DNA of 64,000 nucleotides from Cristatella mucedo. Lineage: Eukaryota; Bryozoa; Phylactolaemata; Cristatellidae. The stretch covers positions 6,580,001 through 6,644,000 of the forward strand of contig WPIO01000011.1 in the NCBI GenBank assembly GCA_009760855.2, read 5' to 3'. Below are positions 1 to 11,129 of the stretch, piece by piece. A model generated the notes under the pieces. That model had not been told where the DNA came from. It saw only the letters and a program-made list of their open reading frames with translations, and did not search any database. Position numbers and translations under genes: made by a program. Numbering within the stretch: position 1 is the first letter of the stretch; the number at the start of each line of letters is the position of its first letter.

Positions 1-183
1 CGGATATGTGCAACAGCAGCTGGTACATCTCGACCTCGAGGTTTGCCGGCCTCTATACCATCGTTCTAAACCGGGTAAGTTATGCCAGCACACCGTAAAT
101 TTTTTGAGTAGCGAGGCAAGCAAAACCATCTTCGAGTCTGCAACTGCAATTGGGCCACTGAAGAGCACACACCGAGCACATAC

Positions 184-271
184 CGCTCGGATTTCGTTGT
201 CTCGCAAAGCCAGGCTTGCTGAGTCGACGACGATGATAAACTTGATCTTGCTGTTGGTCACAAAGCCATAT
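184..271 (-). CDS. TRAPPC2L: TRAPPC2L exon 3
   Basis: Acceptor CCCCAG; the first base completes an Ile codon. It then encodes [11 protein letters not shown] and the DNEIRA block, ending in phase 0 at the donor GTATGT. This is the last TRAPPC2L exon inside the window. Confidence 0.9.
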
Positions 272-3200
272 CTGGGGCAAGTTGCTAAGAAGGCGTCCAG
301 AGCCACATATAAAAGAATGCTTTTTGACCAGTATAATGGGTCAGCAGAACACCGATCAGGTGTTGAATGAGGAAACTTCGGGCACATTGGATCGTGCCTG
401 TGCACCAGTAAGCCCCAATACCCCCCCCCCAAAAAAAACGAGGCAAACTCAGTGCATATCGCCTGTGCACTGGCCGAGCCAACGAAGCAACTCTAACCAC
501 GTTATGCTTGCTGACAATGAGCATGCTACAGCTAACCATTCAATCATGCTTACTTTAAAGCATATGTAGAGTGCCCACAAAGAGATTAAGTTCTCTGAGG
601 GTGCTATACAAATGTATTATTATTATTATTAACTCAAGCACAGAAGCAGCTGCTTGCTGCTCCATAGCTCAAGCACGGTCAGCAAACGCTTCTTAAACCA
701 ACCACTCACGATCAGTCAGTGTACATGTCAACAAAACAACACAGCTGGCAGACCAGATGTCTGTAGTGGCCGAGTGCAGTACATATTTTAACTGTGCAGA
801 TGATTCAACGAGGAGAACCGAAGGCAGAGAGCTAAAAGGACATGCAATGGTATAGGTCCAATCTCAGTGGGAGACTAAACAGCATTGATGTCTATGATCA
901 ACAGTCATTTGAAGAGCCTGTACAGTATGGGGTAAAACCAGGGATCTGTGTGTGCTTGGTCTTGTCTGCTTAAGCATCTTTTCACAATATACACTCTCGT
1001 TCTTGCCGTCATAGTTGTCGAACACAAAGTAGGCTTTGTTTGTATGCAGATGAAGTGCATCGATGAAGTTTTATCGGTGCTTTGACTGCCGAGCTGGTTT
1101 GGTCCAGCGGTTAAGGTGCTCACCCTGACCAAGGTCTGGCTGAAGTGGTGGGCTCGAACCCCGAGGCATATGTGAAGCGCCTGAGCAGAGATTAAGTTCC
1201 CTTGGGGTGCTATACAAGTACAAATGAATTATAGTTGACTCCTTGTCAACCAAGCTTGTCCAACTACCTCAACTTCTTTGCATCACGTATTGCTGATATT
1301 CCTGCTGGGATTGCAGCAACCTTTCTCAACTTGAATGATGGTATAACGAACTTATTTGATTTGTGAAAACCTAGTCTTGCATCCACTTTGGGTGTCCTGT
1401 TCCAGAGTGACCTTTCACTAGACGATCACACCGGCTTCGAGGTCAAGTCTACCTACTTTCAGCTATGTAACATTGCTAAAACCGTAGTTTAGATAAGGAT
1501 ACAAACCATAAGCAAGCTGGTCCGTGCATTTTCGATATCCCACCTAGCTTTCTGTCAAACCCTAGCAGGTCTTTCTGCTGGTCCAATAATACATTGCATT
1601 TATGCAAAATCTCTGCAGCTAGACTTGTATATCTTGAGGGTCCACATTGCCATGTCACACCACTTCTCAACGACCTGCCCTGGCTCCTCATAAAGTAGCG
1701 TATCAACTGTCTGTCACTCGACTTGTAGTTGCCTTCACTCTCTTATTCCGGCTTAGTTGTACAAACTACTTCCTAATCAGGTCAGGCATCGTACCACCTG
1801 CTCTTCTGAATCACAAAGTTCAGCTGAACCCCTAACCAACCTCAAATCTGTAGGAGATCGTGCCTTTAGTTCATATGCTACCAAAGCCTAGAAGTCACTC
1901 TTAACAATAGTTAAGGCACATCACCCTGACTCGACATTCTTTTAAAGAAGCTACAAACCCATCGTGTTCCTCATGACATTACTCCGTCCGTGTGAGTTTT
2001 CCTGTCTGTGTGCACATTCGTGCTGCAACTGTGCTGCATGTTATAAAGAAATTGAATTTAATGCTTATTTTTTACGATTAGTAAAGTGCCAAGAAAAAGA
2101 TGTAGCTCTCTTGAGGTGTTAAATAAATAGCTTACTATTACGATGATTACTACCATTATTATTAATGACTCAGATAGGTAGCACTTCCCCAGACATCGAA
2201 CATTTAGGCCACCTTGGCTTGGTTGAGGGTTGTCCCTGATCTGGGGGGGGGGGGAGGGTCACCCTGACTCCCGACTGCTGTAACTCTTCTGCCTGACAAA
2301 CCGGACACGGCCGACGGCTCCGGGGCCTCACACTCCGCTACCCCGCCGATACAGTAAACGTCTGACACTTCCTTCCGATCGTAAGCTGACTTGTGCCGAG
2401 TGCTGTCAACTACCTACAGACCCGCTACCTTGCTCTGTCCAAGTTTGCATTTCTTTCCAGCCAACAGGCCATAGCCAGAACATCGTCCTTTGCAATGTAA
2501 CGTATCTCAGTCAGTAACTCCACAAAGCCGCAAGGACTAAACGGGTGCCATTCAGGAGAATTGCCTGCCTATGGTGTACTCAAAGCCTGTGCAGCTTTCA
2601 GTAAGCATTTTTATAAACCACCACTTATCAACTATCCTATTTCACAGGCTGCCAGGTACATCTCCCACCTAGGTACAACAGCATCATACAGGCACCTTGC
2701 AGGCCATAAACAGTCGCCCGGCCATTAAAATGTAAGCTACCCCAAGGGAGCAGCATGAACCCATCCTCCATCTCTCCTCACCCTTTGGAAAATGGTCTTG
2801 CTGGGTACCCCCTCCTAGAATGCACCAATGGGATGCATCCCAACCGGCACACACTCGTCAGCCGTCAGCCACCGAAAGCAGACAGCACAGCAGCAGCTGC
2901 AGCTGAAGCAGCAGGAGCGAGGCGAGTGGACAGGAAGTCAGCTTCGATGGCTGACAGCTCGACAGGCTCAAAACGGGTGGCAGCGTGTGAGTGGTGCGCT
3001 ATTTGCTCTCGCTGGTCTCACGAAGTTACTCGAAACGTCAAACGGATGGCATAGCAAGCCACGGCGACGGCATTCGGCACACAGCTTCAGACGCGCATGA
3101 GCTACCCGCGGTTCGAGACCAGCCCTCTCGACTGCAGCCGACCGGAGCTCGGCTCGAGCTAGAGGCCGAGCCGGAAAACCGAGCAAGCCCATGTAGACAC

Positions 3201-4328
3201 GTATAACACCGTAACTATGACGTATAAAAGCACAAGTATAGCAGTGTAAGTGCACAAGTTAGAACTAGCAGCCCAATGATCAGCTGCATGCACTCGGACT
3301 TAAAGGATACATCTTGTAGTCTTCATTTGGATAGAGCAGACCGAGATACATGTCACGCGGGTCGCTGGCACTCTTCCCAGCCGCAGCCATCCGCTCTTCC
3401 ACAACATCCAAGGAGGTGTAAACAGTGCTATGGAATCGAAGCTCATCGTCGAGAGAGCCGGGCACCGTTTTTATGAAGAGCGGGCAGTTCTGCAGAATAA
3501 AAAAAGGATTTCTTGTGCAGTTAGCATGGCCGCAAAGCGCTACCCCGCACAAGTCCAGATACTAGCCAATGCCACGCCGGCAGTCGCTTGAGCAGCGGTT
3601 GCCTGCTGTAATCTGCAGCTGCACGGAAGGCAAAATCGGTGATATGGCAAATTGTGACTTGCTCAAAAAGGAGCTTTACTGCCAGATAATTTAGCGGGAC
3701 ACAGGCTGCGATGTAAAGCCCTCTATGCTAGGAGGTAGAACATAGTATATTAATAACAACAATAATAATAGTTGTAGTAATAGGCAAATGGTATAGCGCC
3801 CCAAGACAACTAAATCTTTTTCTAGGAACTTCTACTTGTACTGGAAAGAAGTCGGCTCTGTCACTCCGGGGCGGCTTTCGCGGCCTTGGCGGTCGCCTGG
3901 CCAGGCCGGAACACCTCACTCTTTGCAAGATGCCGCTCGGGAGAATACATGGCCAGGCGATCCACACCCACGCACGAAGCGACGCGTGCGTTGACCAGGG
4001 CGCAAAGCTGCAGACAGCGCCGGCGGCGGGTCTTACTAGGTCAGCTGGGAGTGCCACCCGTCACATCCATCGAGCTGCACAGGCACAGCCGACCTTGAGG
4101 AAAGCGATACAACTGCTGCAAGTGATGGGGAGGCACTAACGCGCGGATAAATCCTGCGACATGCGGCGGCAGCATCCGGATGGCCCGTAAAATCCGGCGG
4201 CGGCAGCGGCGCGCGCTTGCACTGTTTCCGTACTACGGTACTGCTGCTGCTGTTACTGCGCGCATACTGAGTGCGGTTTAAACCGAGTAACACACCTCTT
4301 TCCCCACCACGGCAATGCACAGTGCCAT
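184..4328 (-). CDS. TRAPPC2L: TRAPPC2L, trafficking protein particle complex subunit 2-like (3' end off window)
   Basis: Three exons on the minus strand, 4296-4328, 3311-3489 and 184-271, join in phase into about 99 residues. They match the N-terminal two-thirds of TRAPPC2L, a small longin-fold subunit of the TRAPP tethering complexes that act in ER-to-Golgi traffic and Rab activation; the human protein is about 140 residues. The exon junctions read [11 protein letters not shown], then [11 protein letters not shown], then [11 protein letters not shown]. Conserved blocks seen are [23 protein letters not shown] and [16 protein letters not shown]. The start ATG has G at -3 and +4. The last 40 or so residues (family: a conserved FRKLH-type block) are not found in positions 1-183 and must lie off the left edge. 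The second intron is 3.04 kb and carries LINE and SINE remains. Family assignment is secure; it is not the paralogue TRAPPC2, judging by the LYLGLLYP-type block. Confidence 0.9.
565..632 (+). mobile_element. Isolated L2/SINE 3' tail
   Basis: A short fragment with the shared tail: a GATTAAGTTCTCTGAGGGTGC block followed by a (TTA)n run. No coding part is attached. It lies in TRAPPC2L intron 2. Confidence 0.6.
820..2163 (+). mobile_element. L2-like LINE, degenerate 3' part, with a nested SINE
   Basis: Aligned by eye with the better copy at 12761-13968. Pieces seen are a GSVLG-type reverse-transcriptase block (about 935-960), a broken Y-A-D box (about 1045), the [14 protein letters not shown]-type block (about 1385-1430) and the C-terminal tail region, ending in a TTA-rich run. 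There are many stops and frameshifts, so it is dead. A tRNA-derived SINE splits it at about 1089-1232. It lies inside TRAPPC2L intron 2, in the opposite orientation to the gene. Confidence 0.7.
1089..1232 (+). mobile_element. tRNA-derived SINE, family A
   Basis: The head has a polymerase III A box (TGGTCCAGCGG, 1100-1110) and a B box (GGCTCGAACCC, 1151-1161). The body ends in the same hairpin tail as the L2 LINE (GCGCCTGAGCAGAGATTAAG, then a complementary arm). It is inserted into the L2 copy around it. This is not a functional tRNA: the acceptor stem and tail do not fit. Confidence 0.75.
2490..2612 (-). mobile_element. LINE-B 3' end fragment
   Basis: On the minus strand it shows the LINE-B 3' end: a degraded copy of the ACTCTCCTGCGTAACACCC region, then a GGAGTTAC block and an ACATT-type tail. 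Compare the intact version at 58440-58560. Confidence 0.5.
3311..3489 (-). CDS. TRAPPC2L: TRAPPC2L exon 2
   Basis: Preceded by a T-rich tract and TTCTGCAG acceptor. It encodes 59 codons plus two bases, and includes the longin-domain blocks [11 protein letters not shown] and [12 protein letters not shown]. It ends AAG AT before the donor GTATCC. Confidence 0.92.
3722..3832 (-). mobile_element. L2/SINE tail fragment
   Basis: On the minus strand it has the TAGAAAAAGATTTAG and GGGGCGCTATACC arms of the shared tail, followed by an (ATT)n-like run. It lies in TRAPPC2L intron 1. Confidence 0.5.
4296..4328 (-). CDS. TRAPPC2L: TRAPPC2L exon 1
   Basis: A 33-bp coding exon of 11 codons, [11 protein letters not shown], followed by the donor GTGTGT. 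It ends in phase 0. The length and the intron position after Lys-Glu fit the family's first exon. Confidence 0.88.
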
Positions 4329-5405
4329 GGCCTGAGACAGCGGAAATGCTTTCGGTACTCCTGGCTCAGAGTACTCGCTGCCGGCCAAGCCCCGCCCCCT
4401 AAACGTCGTGTATTGGCGCTAGCGTTGCGAACCCTGTCGGTGCTGCGCCGTTCAAGTCAACGCTCCTACCTAGCGAAATTGTGAAGAATCTATGCGTAAT
4501 TTATGCATTCAACTATTCACTATTTTAAATAATTTCGCACACATTTTTCTTTAAAACTATGGCGCCGTTCACTTCTGCGAAATAGCGAGCGTTGACGTGT
4601 GGCTGGACGCCGCACGCAGCTGGAGCTCGGGAGAAGCTGCTGACTAGCTGACCAGCATGTATGCACAATCGAAGCCTTAGATGACCTATAGGCTCATTAT
4701 TTCTAATACTTTGAGCGCTCCAATATTCTGTCTACGCCGTTGACTAGTGTTTGGCTGCATAAAAAAGTCCGCCGACCCACAAGAACGAATTGTCAATAGG
4801 ATACACTTGGCGAAAGTTAAGAAGCGAGCACCGGCGGAAAACGATGACTCAAAGCTACTTAAATTGCTTACCTCGACCATTATTTTAGAGCGATTCATAA
4901 ATGATATCTCGAACTGTACGCAACATTTGCTACTCAATTCCGTAATGCGCGAACTCCTCTAACAAGAAAACGGCAGTAACTCTCCACGCGTTGCATTTAT
5001 TCGGTGCGGATATCCAGATGGTGACAATTCAGGAGGGATAATTTTAGTTTAATTTATTGTATATTTTTGCTTATAGTTTTTTAATTCACACGTGACTGTT
5101 CGCTTCATCGTGCTATATCATTGTTAAAAAGTAGAAAAAATGCAGGAGATAGCGACAGCATGAAAACTTTCATCCAAGATTTGACTTGGCCGTTTTTCGA
5201 CTTGTCCTATTCGGACTTGACTGGCACGGGACTTGGTTACTTTTCCACCGTGCGGCCGCATGACGTTGCGTGCGGCTGCCCGCCGGTAGGCAATTGGATA
5301 GCGAGCAACTTTGTTCAAACCCTGCAATGGTCTTGCAGAGATTATCCGTTGATCAGGAGCAGCCATAATGTCAGTACGGACTAGATTATGTATAATAAGT
5401 ACGCT
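4329..5405. other. Intergenic, TRAPPC2L 5' flank
   Basis: This holds the presumed TRAPPC2L promoter side, just above the ATG at 4328. It is GC-rich to about 4460, then AT-rich. No TATA box, CCAAT box or second gene could be supported. Small open frames at 4686-4962 show no recognisable similarity and no splice partners. Confidence 0.4.
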
Positions 5406-5967
5406 AGCTGCTTTCCACCACGTCGAACCTCCTCATATACCTTGATGGCAGCATTGGTGACATTCGCACTTTGCTGGCAACAAACTTTGTCAATAAAGAT
5501 ACAACCAACTTGCTAGTCATGAACAAACCGTACGCTACTCAGAAATATGAAAACTTGTGCCTCAAAATGGGCTAGGCCAGCATATCTCCTGCAGCGTCTG
5601 CGAAAAATCTCGGTGCCTTATACCACGCTGACTTTTTCTCTAGATGACCACATCGGATGCTCCGGTCCAGTCGGCCTTGTTTCGCATGCTTAAAATTGCA
5701 AAATGTGGGCCTCCTTAGGCAAGGATATCACATCTAAGTTGGTCCTTACACTTGTGACATCCCTTCTAGAGTTCTTCAACTCACTACTCGCAAGTCCTCT
5801 GGCCTCTGCAATAAGGCGCAGTTACAGTTGGTCCAAAACTCAGCAGCCAGGCTGCCACATTGTACTGCCACTTCTTCGCCCAAAAGTTGCACTGGCTTCC
5901 CATCAAGCAGCGTATCGACTGTAAGGTTTTGTCACTCACTTTTAGGTCCCTTCACTCTCTCTATCTC

Positions 5968-6009
<42 letters not shown>

Positions 6010-6058
6010 TCTCTCTCTCTCTCCCTCGATCTCTCTCTCCCTCTATCTCTCTCCCGCT

Positions 6059-6099
<41 letters not shown>

Positions 6100-6500
6100 T
6101 TCGCTCCCTCTCTTTCGCTCTATCGCCTAGCTGTACCAACTACTCCCAATCATGCCAGCCATCATATCACCCGCTCCACTGACTCAAGTCGCGTATATGT
6201 GCCTCGAACCCGCCTAAAATTCTATTGAGATCGTACCTTTAGTTCGTATCCTCCCAAAGCCTGAAACTCACTGCCGGCTGAGGTCGCAACATCGCCTGAC
6301 TTGACGACATTTAAAAAGAAGCTTACGGCGTACATGTTACTCGCAGCATTTGCTGGGTTCATGCTCACTGTCCTATGTGCGTTTATGCGAGCAGGCGTTG
6401 TGCATGCTATTACTAACCATATCGACATGCTTCCCGTAGAGCAGATGTAAAGTGCCTGGCAAGAGATTAATTTCTCCTCGGGTGCTGTATTCATAAATTT
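5406..6500 (+). mobile_element. L2-like LINE fragment interrupted by a (CT)n expansion
   Basis: Degenerate match to the L2 C-terminal region: TTNLLVMNKP-like residues near 5510, a TSLLEFFNSLLA-like block near 5760 and an AYR/RIDCKVLSLTFRSLHS block near 5905-5960. It ends in a degraded shared tail near 6440-6500. A (CT)n tract starts exactly at the position of the conserved LHSL codons (CTTCACTCTCT), so it probably expanded from the LINE's own sequence. Confidence 0.65.
5951..6120. repeat. (CT)n microsatellite with interruptions
   Basis: About 170 bp of CT repeats broken by CCCT, GAT and TTCG units. The Leu/Ser- and Arg/Glu-rich open frames here are only translations of the repeat. Confidence 0.95.
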
Positions 6501-6597
6501 TGAGCGGCTCACCGCGGCGCGCATCTGGGGATCAAGTGAAGCTTAAATAACGCAGCTCGTCCTATTCTAATATTTTGAGCACGCCATATCGTGTCTC

Positions 6598-6692
6598 TTA
6601 AAATTGTTAAAATTTAACATTATAATTATAATATATATATATATATTATAATATATATAATTTAAAATTATAGTTAAAATTGTACCCAGGCT
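6598..6692. repeat. AT-rich imperfect palindrome
   Basis: Almost pure A/T. An AAAATTGTTAAAATTT-like arm at the left is matched by a TTAAAATTATAGTTAAAATT arm at the right, around a central (TA)n. It could form a cruciform. No gene overlaps it. Confidence 0.6.
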
Positions 6693-7379
6693 AGGTTTGG
6701 TTGGCTGGACCGGACGGCTATAAAGAGGGGAAAGGGTCACCGGCTAGGCCGGGTTCAGACCTACGGCCTGGTCGGATGTGCGGTGACGTGAAGTAACCGG
6801 GGCTCTTGGGTAGGAGAAGTTAGCCGAGGAAGACGTGGTGTTGGAGGCTCCCGGTCTCGCCGAGTTATGCACCTGGATGGATGCAGACGTGCTCCGGCGA
6901 TGTGGCCAAGCACGTATGGCCACGAGTGCTCAAGGCCCGAGCGGAGCTGGATAGCACGCTCGTTGTTGAGACTTGCATATTCCGCGTTCCCCGTGTAGCG
7001 GGTTCGTGACCCTCCCCCGTGTGTTTGCGTCTTTCGGCGGAAGCTCTCGACTGCGGTGGACGTCGTCTCGGACTAGCCAAGCAGTTACTCAGCAAGCCGG
7101 ATCTTGTATGGCGTACCCTCGTACTGTTGGATTCGGAGTCGGTACCACGGCAGGATTGTGGAAGCCGAATGACCAACTAACATGTTTGTTCGCGCTTGCT
7201 CCGTCGTCTTGCACCCCTTTAGTGTACTGTGTATCCATCCCTGTAGACTTGTTTAGTTCCCCCGCTGCTGTTGGCACATGCGTTATTATAAAGAGGTTTA
7301 ACCTGACGGCAGCTCGTCTTACCCTAGCTCAGCGGCCGGGCGAGCGGCAGCGTGGTCGGAGTATGGAACAGTCAAATCT
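6693..7379. other. Unassigned GC-rich intergenic segment
   Basis: No exon or known element is recognised. Two TATAAAGAGG-type motifs (about 6718 and 7289) might be from an old LTR, but no paired LTR ends or primer-binding site were found. Confidence 0.3.
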
Positions 7380-7920
7380 GCCTATTTTCAGCTTCATAAC
7401 ATTGCTAAAAATCGGGCGTGTTTAGATAAGGATACCACGTCCAAGTTGGCCCATGCATTCGTGACATCCCGTCTCGACTTCTGCAACTCACTGCTTACTG
7501 GCCTACCAGCATGTGCGATCAGGCGATTGCAGCTGGTGCAAAACTCCGCAGCTAGGCTTGTCTGTCGTGAGCGTCGCAGTTGCCACATTACTCCACTTCT
7601 CGCCGACCTGCACTGGCTACCAGTCAAGCAACGGATTGACTTCAAGGTTTTGTCGCTCACTTTTAGGTCACTTCATTCCTTGGCTCCAGCCTATCTCTCA
7701 GATCTACTCCCCCATCAGGCCAAGCATCGTACCACCCACTTTTCGGAATCCAACAGTCTACCGATATCTCGTACAAACCTCAAATCCTTTGGAGACCATG
7801 CATTTAGTTCGTATGCTCCCAAAGGCTGGAACTCCCTCCCGACCTGCGTCAGAACATCCCCTGACCTGACCACATTTAAAAAGAACTTAAAAACACACCT
7901 ATATATACATATATATATAT

Positions 7921-8056
7921 ATAATTCATTTGTATAGCGCCCTAAGAGAACTAAATCTTCATTCAGGCGCTTCACAAATGCCTCGGTGTTCGAGCCCACG
8001 ACCTCAGCCAGACCTCGGTCGGGGCGAGCACCTTAACCGCTGGACCAACCCAGCTA
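7921..8056 (-). mobile_element. SINE family A, nested in L2
   Basis: On the minus strand it carries an A box (TGGTCCAGCGGTTAAGG), a B box (GGGCTCGAACACC), a GCGCCTGAATGAAGATTTAG tail arm and a complementary GGGCGCTATAC arm. Its 3' end abuts a (TA)n run. It interrupts the L2 3' UTR between an ACACACCTAT sequence and TAGTGGGTCCC. Confidence 0.8.
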
Positions 8057-8192
8057 GTGGGTCCCTGTGATTCGTCCTTCATGTGCTTATTCGTGCTGAC
8101 ACTGTGCATGCTGCCACTAACTACATTTGCATGCTGACTCTGTGCATGTCACCCCTAATCATGTTATTCATTTTGTTTGTTTATCAAGCATG

Positions 8193-8612
8193 ATATTCAG
8201 TTTCAGCCTGTTCGCGCCCTTAGGTCCTGTGTGGACAATAAATTAGCTGTCCCATTCCTCCGCTTAAAGACAGTCGGCGACAGAAGCTTTATCTCTGCAG
8301 GTCCTAGACTGTGGTATTTACTTCCACAATTCTTACGCAACGACAACTACTCTCCTACTGCCGACTATGGTACATCCTTTTCAGCGGTCCTGAGCTGTTA
8401 CTTCTATGGTACTCACTACCTCAACTGCTCTCCTGACTCTGCTATGCTTGCCACCTTCTCTTTGTTGCATGAGACGAAGTCTGTTGGGTACCGAATGCGT
8501 ACCGAAAGCCGCTTAGGCTGTGAGTGCGCTATACAAAACTCTCCTGCGTAACACCCACATGGTCTTTATGACTTTGTGGAGTTACAGACGGAGATACATT
8601 ACATTACATTAC
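8193..8612 (+). mobile_element. LINE-B 3' fragment, nested in L2
   Basis: The frame from 8177 shows RALRSCVDNKLAVPFL, VGDRSFISAGPRLWYLLPQF and the SVGYRMRTESRLGCECAIQN ending. It finishes with GGAGTTACAGACGGAGA and an (ACATT)n tail. The L2 3' UTR resumes directly after it. Confidence 0.8.
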
Positions 8613-8712
8613 ATTACTCACCATTCAATTGCATTTCCATTTGCAGCAAATGTAAAGCGCCTAGAGAGAGATTGAGTTCTCTGAGGGCGCTTTATCAAGT
8701 GCATTATTGTTA

Positions 8713-10683
8713 TTATTATGGCGGGGCTTGGCGGGAAATAGCCTTTGACCCCCCCTGGAACTCGGCTACGAAATAGTGCTTTGCTGCACTTGGCCGATAG
8801 GAGTGCATTGCCATAGAGCGAAAACTCGCGCAAGTTTAGTGAGGCTCTTAGTTAATGCGGACGCACTGGCATCCTGGATAGATGACTATCTAGATAGCCG
8901 GTCTATGTTTATCTCCTGTCGTAAGTCCGCTGCGACATAAAGACAGGGTTGAAATGTAAACCAAATTTCTCTACAGCATAGCCTAAGCCACTTTCGATAT
9001 ACTATCAGTAGAAACAGCGAACACCTCTCAGTGCAAAATGGTACGAAGCATAACTGGACTACGAGAAAGATCGACGGAGTGATTATCAGAGTAGCAATAC
9101 TGAAGGTTTGCTAAAAAAAAAAGCGAGCACCGGGGTCAGCAGCAACTTCACAGAGATAGAGTTGCGTTGAACAGCGGAAGTCAGCTCTGCAACCAAGGAC
9201 TCGCGTTAGGCAGAGCAAATGTAACATTCACCGCCGACCATCTTTAAATGCAAGTGAGGAACAGCTAATTTATCGTCCTAGAAGACCTGAGACGAAAGGT
9301 ACGGTTTTAACTTATGAGCAAAATCCAACTACGCGGGAACGAGCTCAGTAGTGGCGAGGCCTTCAAGGTTAAAGAGAACATTATAGGGTGCACTCGCTGT
9401 AAAACTGGGAGCCATTGCGGCTAACTTGAAGAAAAAAGTGGAAGCGTGGTTCAAAGCTAAAATTCATTACCGACTTCTTAAAAAACCAACTTTGCGGGAA
9501 GATTTAGCAGCGGACGAGAAGTAAGCGTCGAGGATAGGATGACAGAATAACATAACTTATTGCTTGCCTATAACTGGGATACTACGAGCACTTTGGTTGG
9601 TGTCCTAGAGGTCGTCAAGAGTAGTCATTTTCTCCTACATGTTTCTCACAGACGCTTTATGTTAGACGACAGTTGCTTCGCAATCTTGATGTGAACAACA
9701 GATTTTCGCACGGATTAGCGGAGCTGTGGCGATAACCAGGTTGAGTTTTCCCAATCACTTTGTGACACAATCTACTAGGCTAGTACTACTAGGCCGCAAG
9801 CGAAGTCGAGCTTGGAGCAGCGCTTGTACGCGCGGCTACGGAGAACTTCGCTGTGAACCACGCGATCTTTTGAATCGCGCCACTCGCGACTAGCAGCTGC
9901 AGCTGCACCACCGCCGGTGCGCGAAACGGTGTGCCGACCGAAGCGGAACGCGGGGGCAGAGGCGTGCTCCCATACCTTAAGGTCATCGTGTCCACATCCT
10001 CGGCGTAGAGAAGCCGGGAGGAGGCTTCAAAGCGGAGAGAGCGCTGCTCCGCTGGGCGGAGAGTGGGGCTCCGCGCATCCAGGGTGCATGCAGCCGCGGC
10101 GCGCGACGACTCCAGCAAGCCCAGAGCGCCTCTCGACTGCCCGACCGACCCTCGGCTCTGGAGCGCCTCTCGACTGCCCGACCGACCCTCGGCTCTGGAG
10201 CGACACTCGACATCCGGCTCAAAGCGCTCAAAGAGCTCAACCGACTGCGCATCGCACGACTCGGGATCGTGTGCAGCCCTCCGCCACAGGTTACCGCGCG
10301 CGACCCGCGCTCCTAGCCATTAAAATTCAGAGATCATGATTATTAGTGATCTCGGCAGCGATAGTCCGGCCTGCCGTTAGGACGCCGCCGTTTCATTAGT
10401 GCACTGCTGTGAGATTACGAGCTTTAAGCTTGGCCGCCGACTTCGAACGGGATCGAGCCTAGAAAATCGAGCCGCGAAATCGGGCCAAGGAGCGTCGCGA
10501 CACGTATTTACGTAGCCGGTGTACGGACGATGTCCAACCGGGCCGGCACGTGAGGCGAGAGAGTATTACTGAGAGCTCTAGCTTTTTGGACGACGGTTTG
10601 CCGGTCGGCTATAGTCGCGGCTCGCTGTAACCTGCTATAAGCTTGTAGCGAGTCTGCCTGAAATCGCCTGCCGTACGTGCCAC
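8713..10683. other. Intergenic, no gene seen
   Basis: From 8713 to about 9780 it is mixed sequence without recognisable repeats. From 9780 to 10320 it is GC- and CpG-rich, with open frames on both strands that lack similarity or splice structure. It includes a 37-bp tandem repeat at 10124-10200. Confidence 0.35.
10124..10205. repeat. 37-bp tandem duplication
   Basis: A unit beginning AGCGCCTCTCGACTGCCC and ending CTCGGCTCTGG occurs twice without change, followed by a partial third start. It lies in a CpG-rich segment. Confidence 0.85.
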
Positions 10684-10689
10684 AGGTCT

Positions 10690-10972
<283 letters not shown>

Positions 10973-11129
10973 TTACTTACTTACTTGCATAGCTCGGCAG
11001 TTCGAGCGGTCGGTCCAGAAAATCTCACCGCCTCTGCGCTCGAGGCGACGTTCGCGGCCTAGCGTCCTGCAAGCGCTCACGCGTTGGAATCCTCACTCTG
11101 ACGTGGGCGCCGCAGGGAGAGGGCCGGGG

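Larger units (their letters stand above)
7380..8712 (+). mobile_element. L2-like LINE 3' end with two nested insertions
   Basis: The open frame from 7446 keeps the L2 C-terminal block well: [60 protein letters not shown] and LKSFGDHAFSSYAPKGWNSL. The element then runs through its 3' UTR to the hairpin tail and (TTA)n at about 8645-8715. Two insertions split it: a SINE-A on the minus strand (about 7921-8056) and a LINE-B fragment (about 8193-8612). The order is clear from comparison with the uninterrupted 3' UTR at 13700-13968. Confidence 0.85.

Noticed and set aside
1098-1175. tRNA gene on the plus strand
   Set aside because: A and B boxes are present, but the cloverleaf ends are missing and the sequence continues into a LINE-like tail. 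It is one of several SINE copies.
6718-7300. LTR promoter of a retrotransposon
   Set aside because: Two TATAAAGAGG-type motifs are suggestive, but no LTR pair, primer-binding site or coding remains could be found.
9789-10339. Possible GC-rich gene with overlapping frames on both strands
   Set aside because: No conserved residues, no matched splice sites and a tandem duplication inside. Composition alone explains the open frames.
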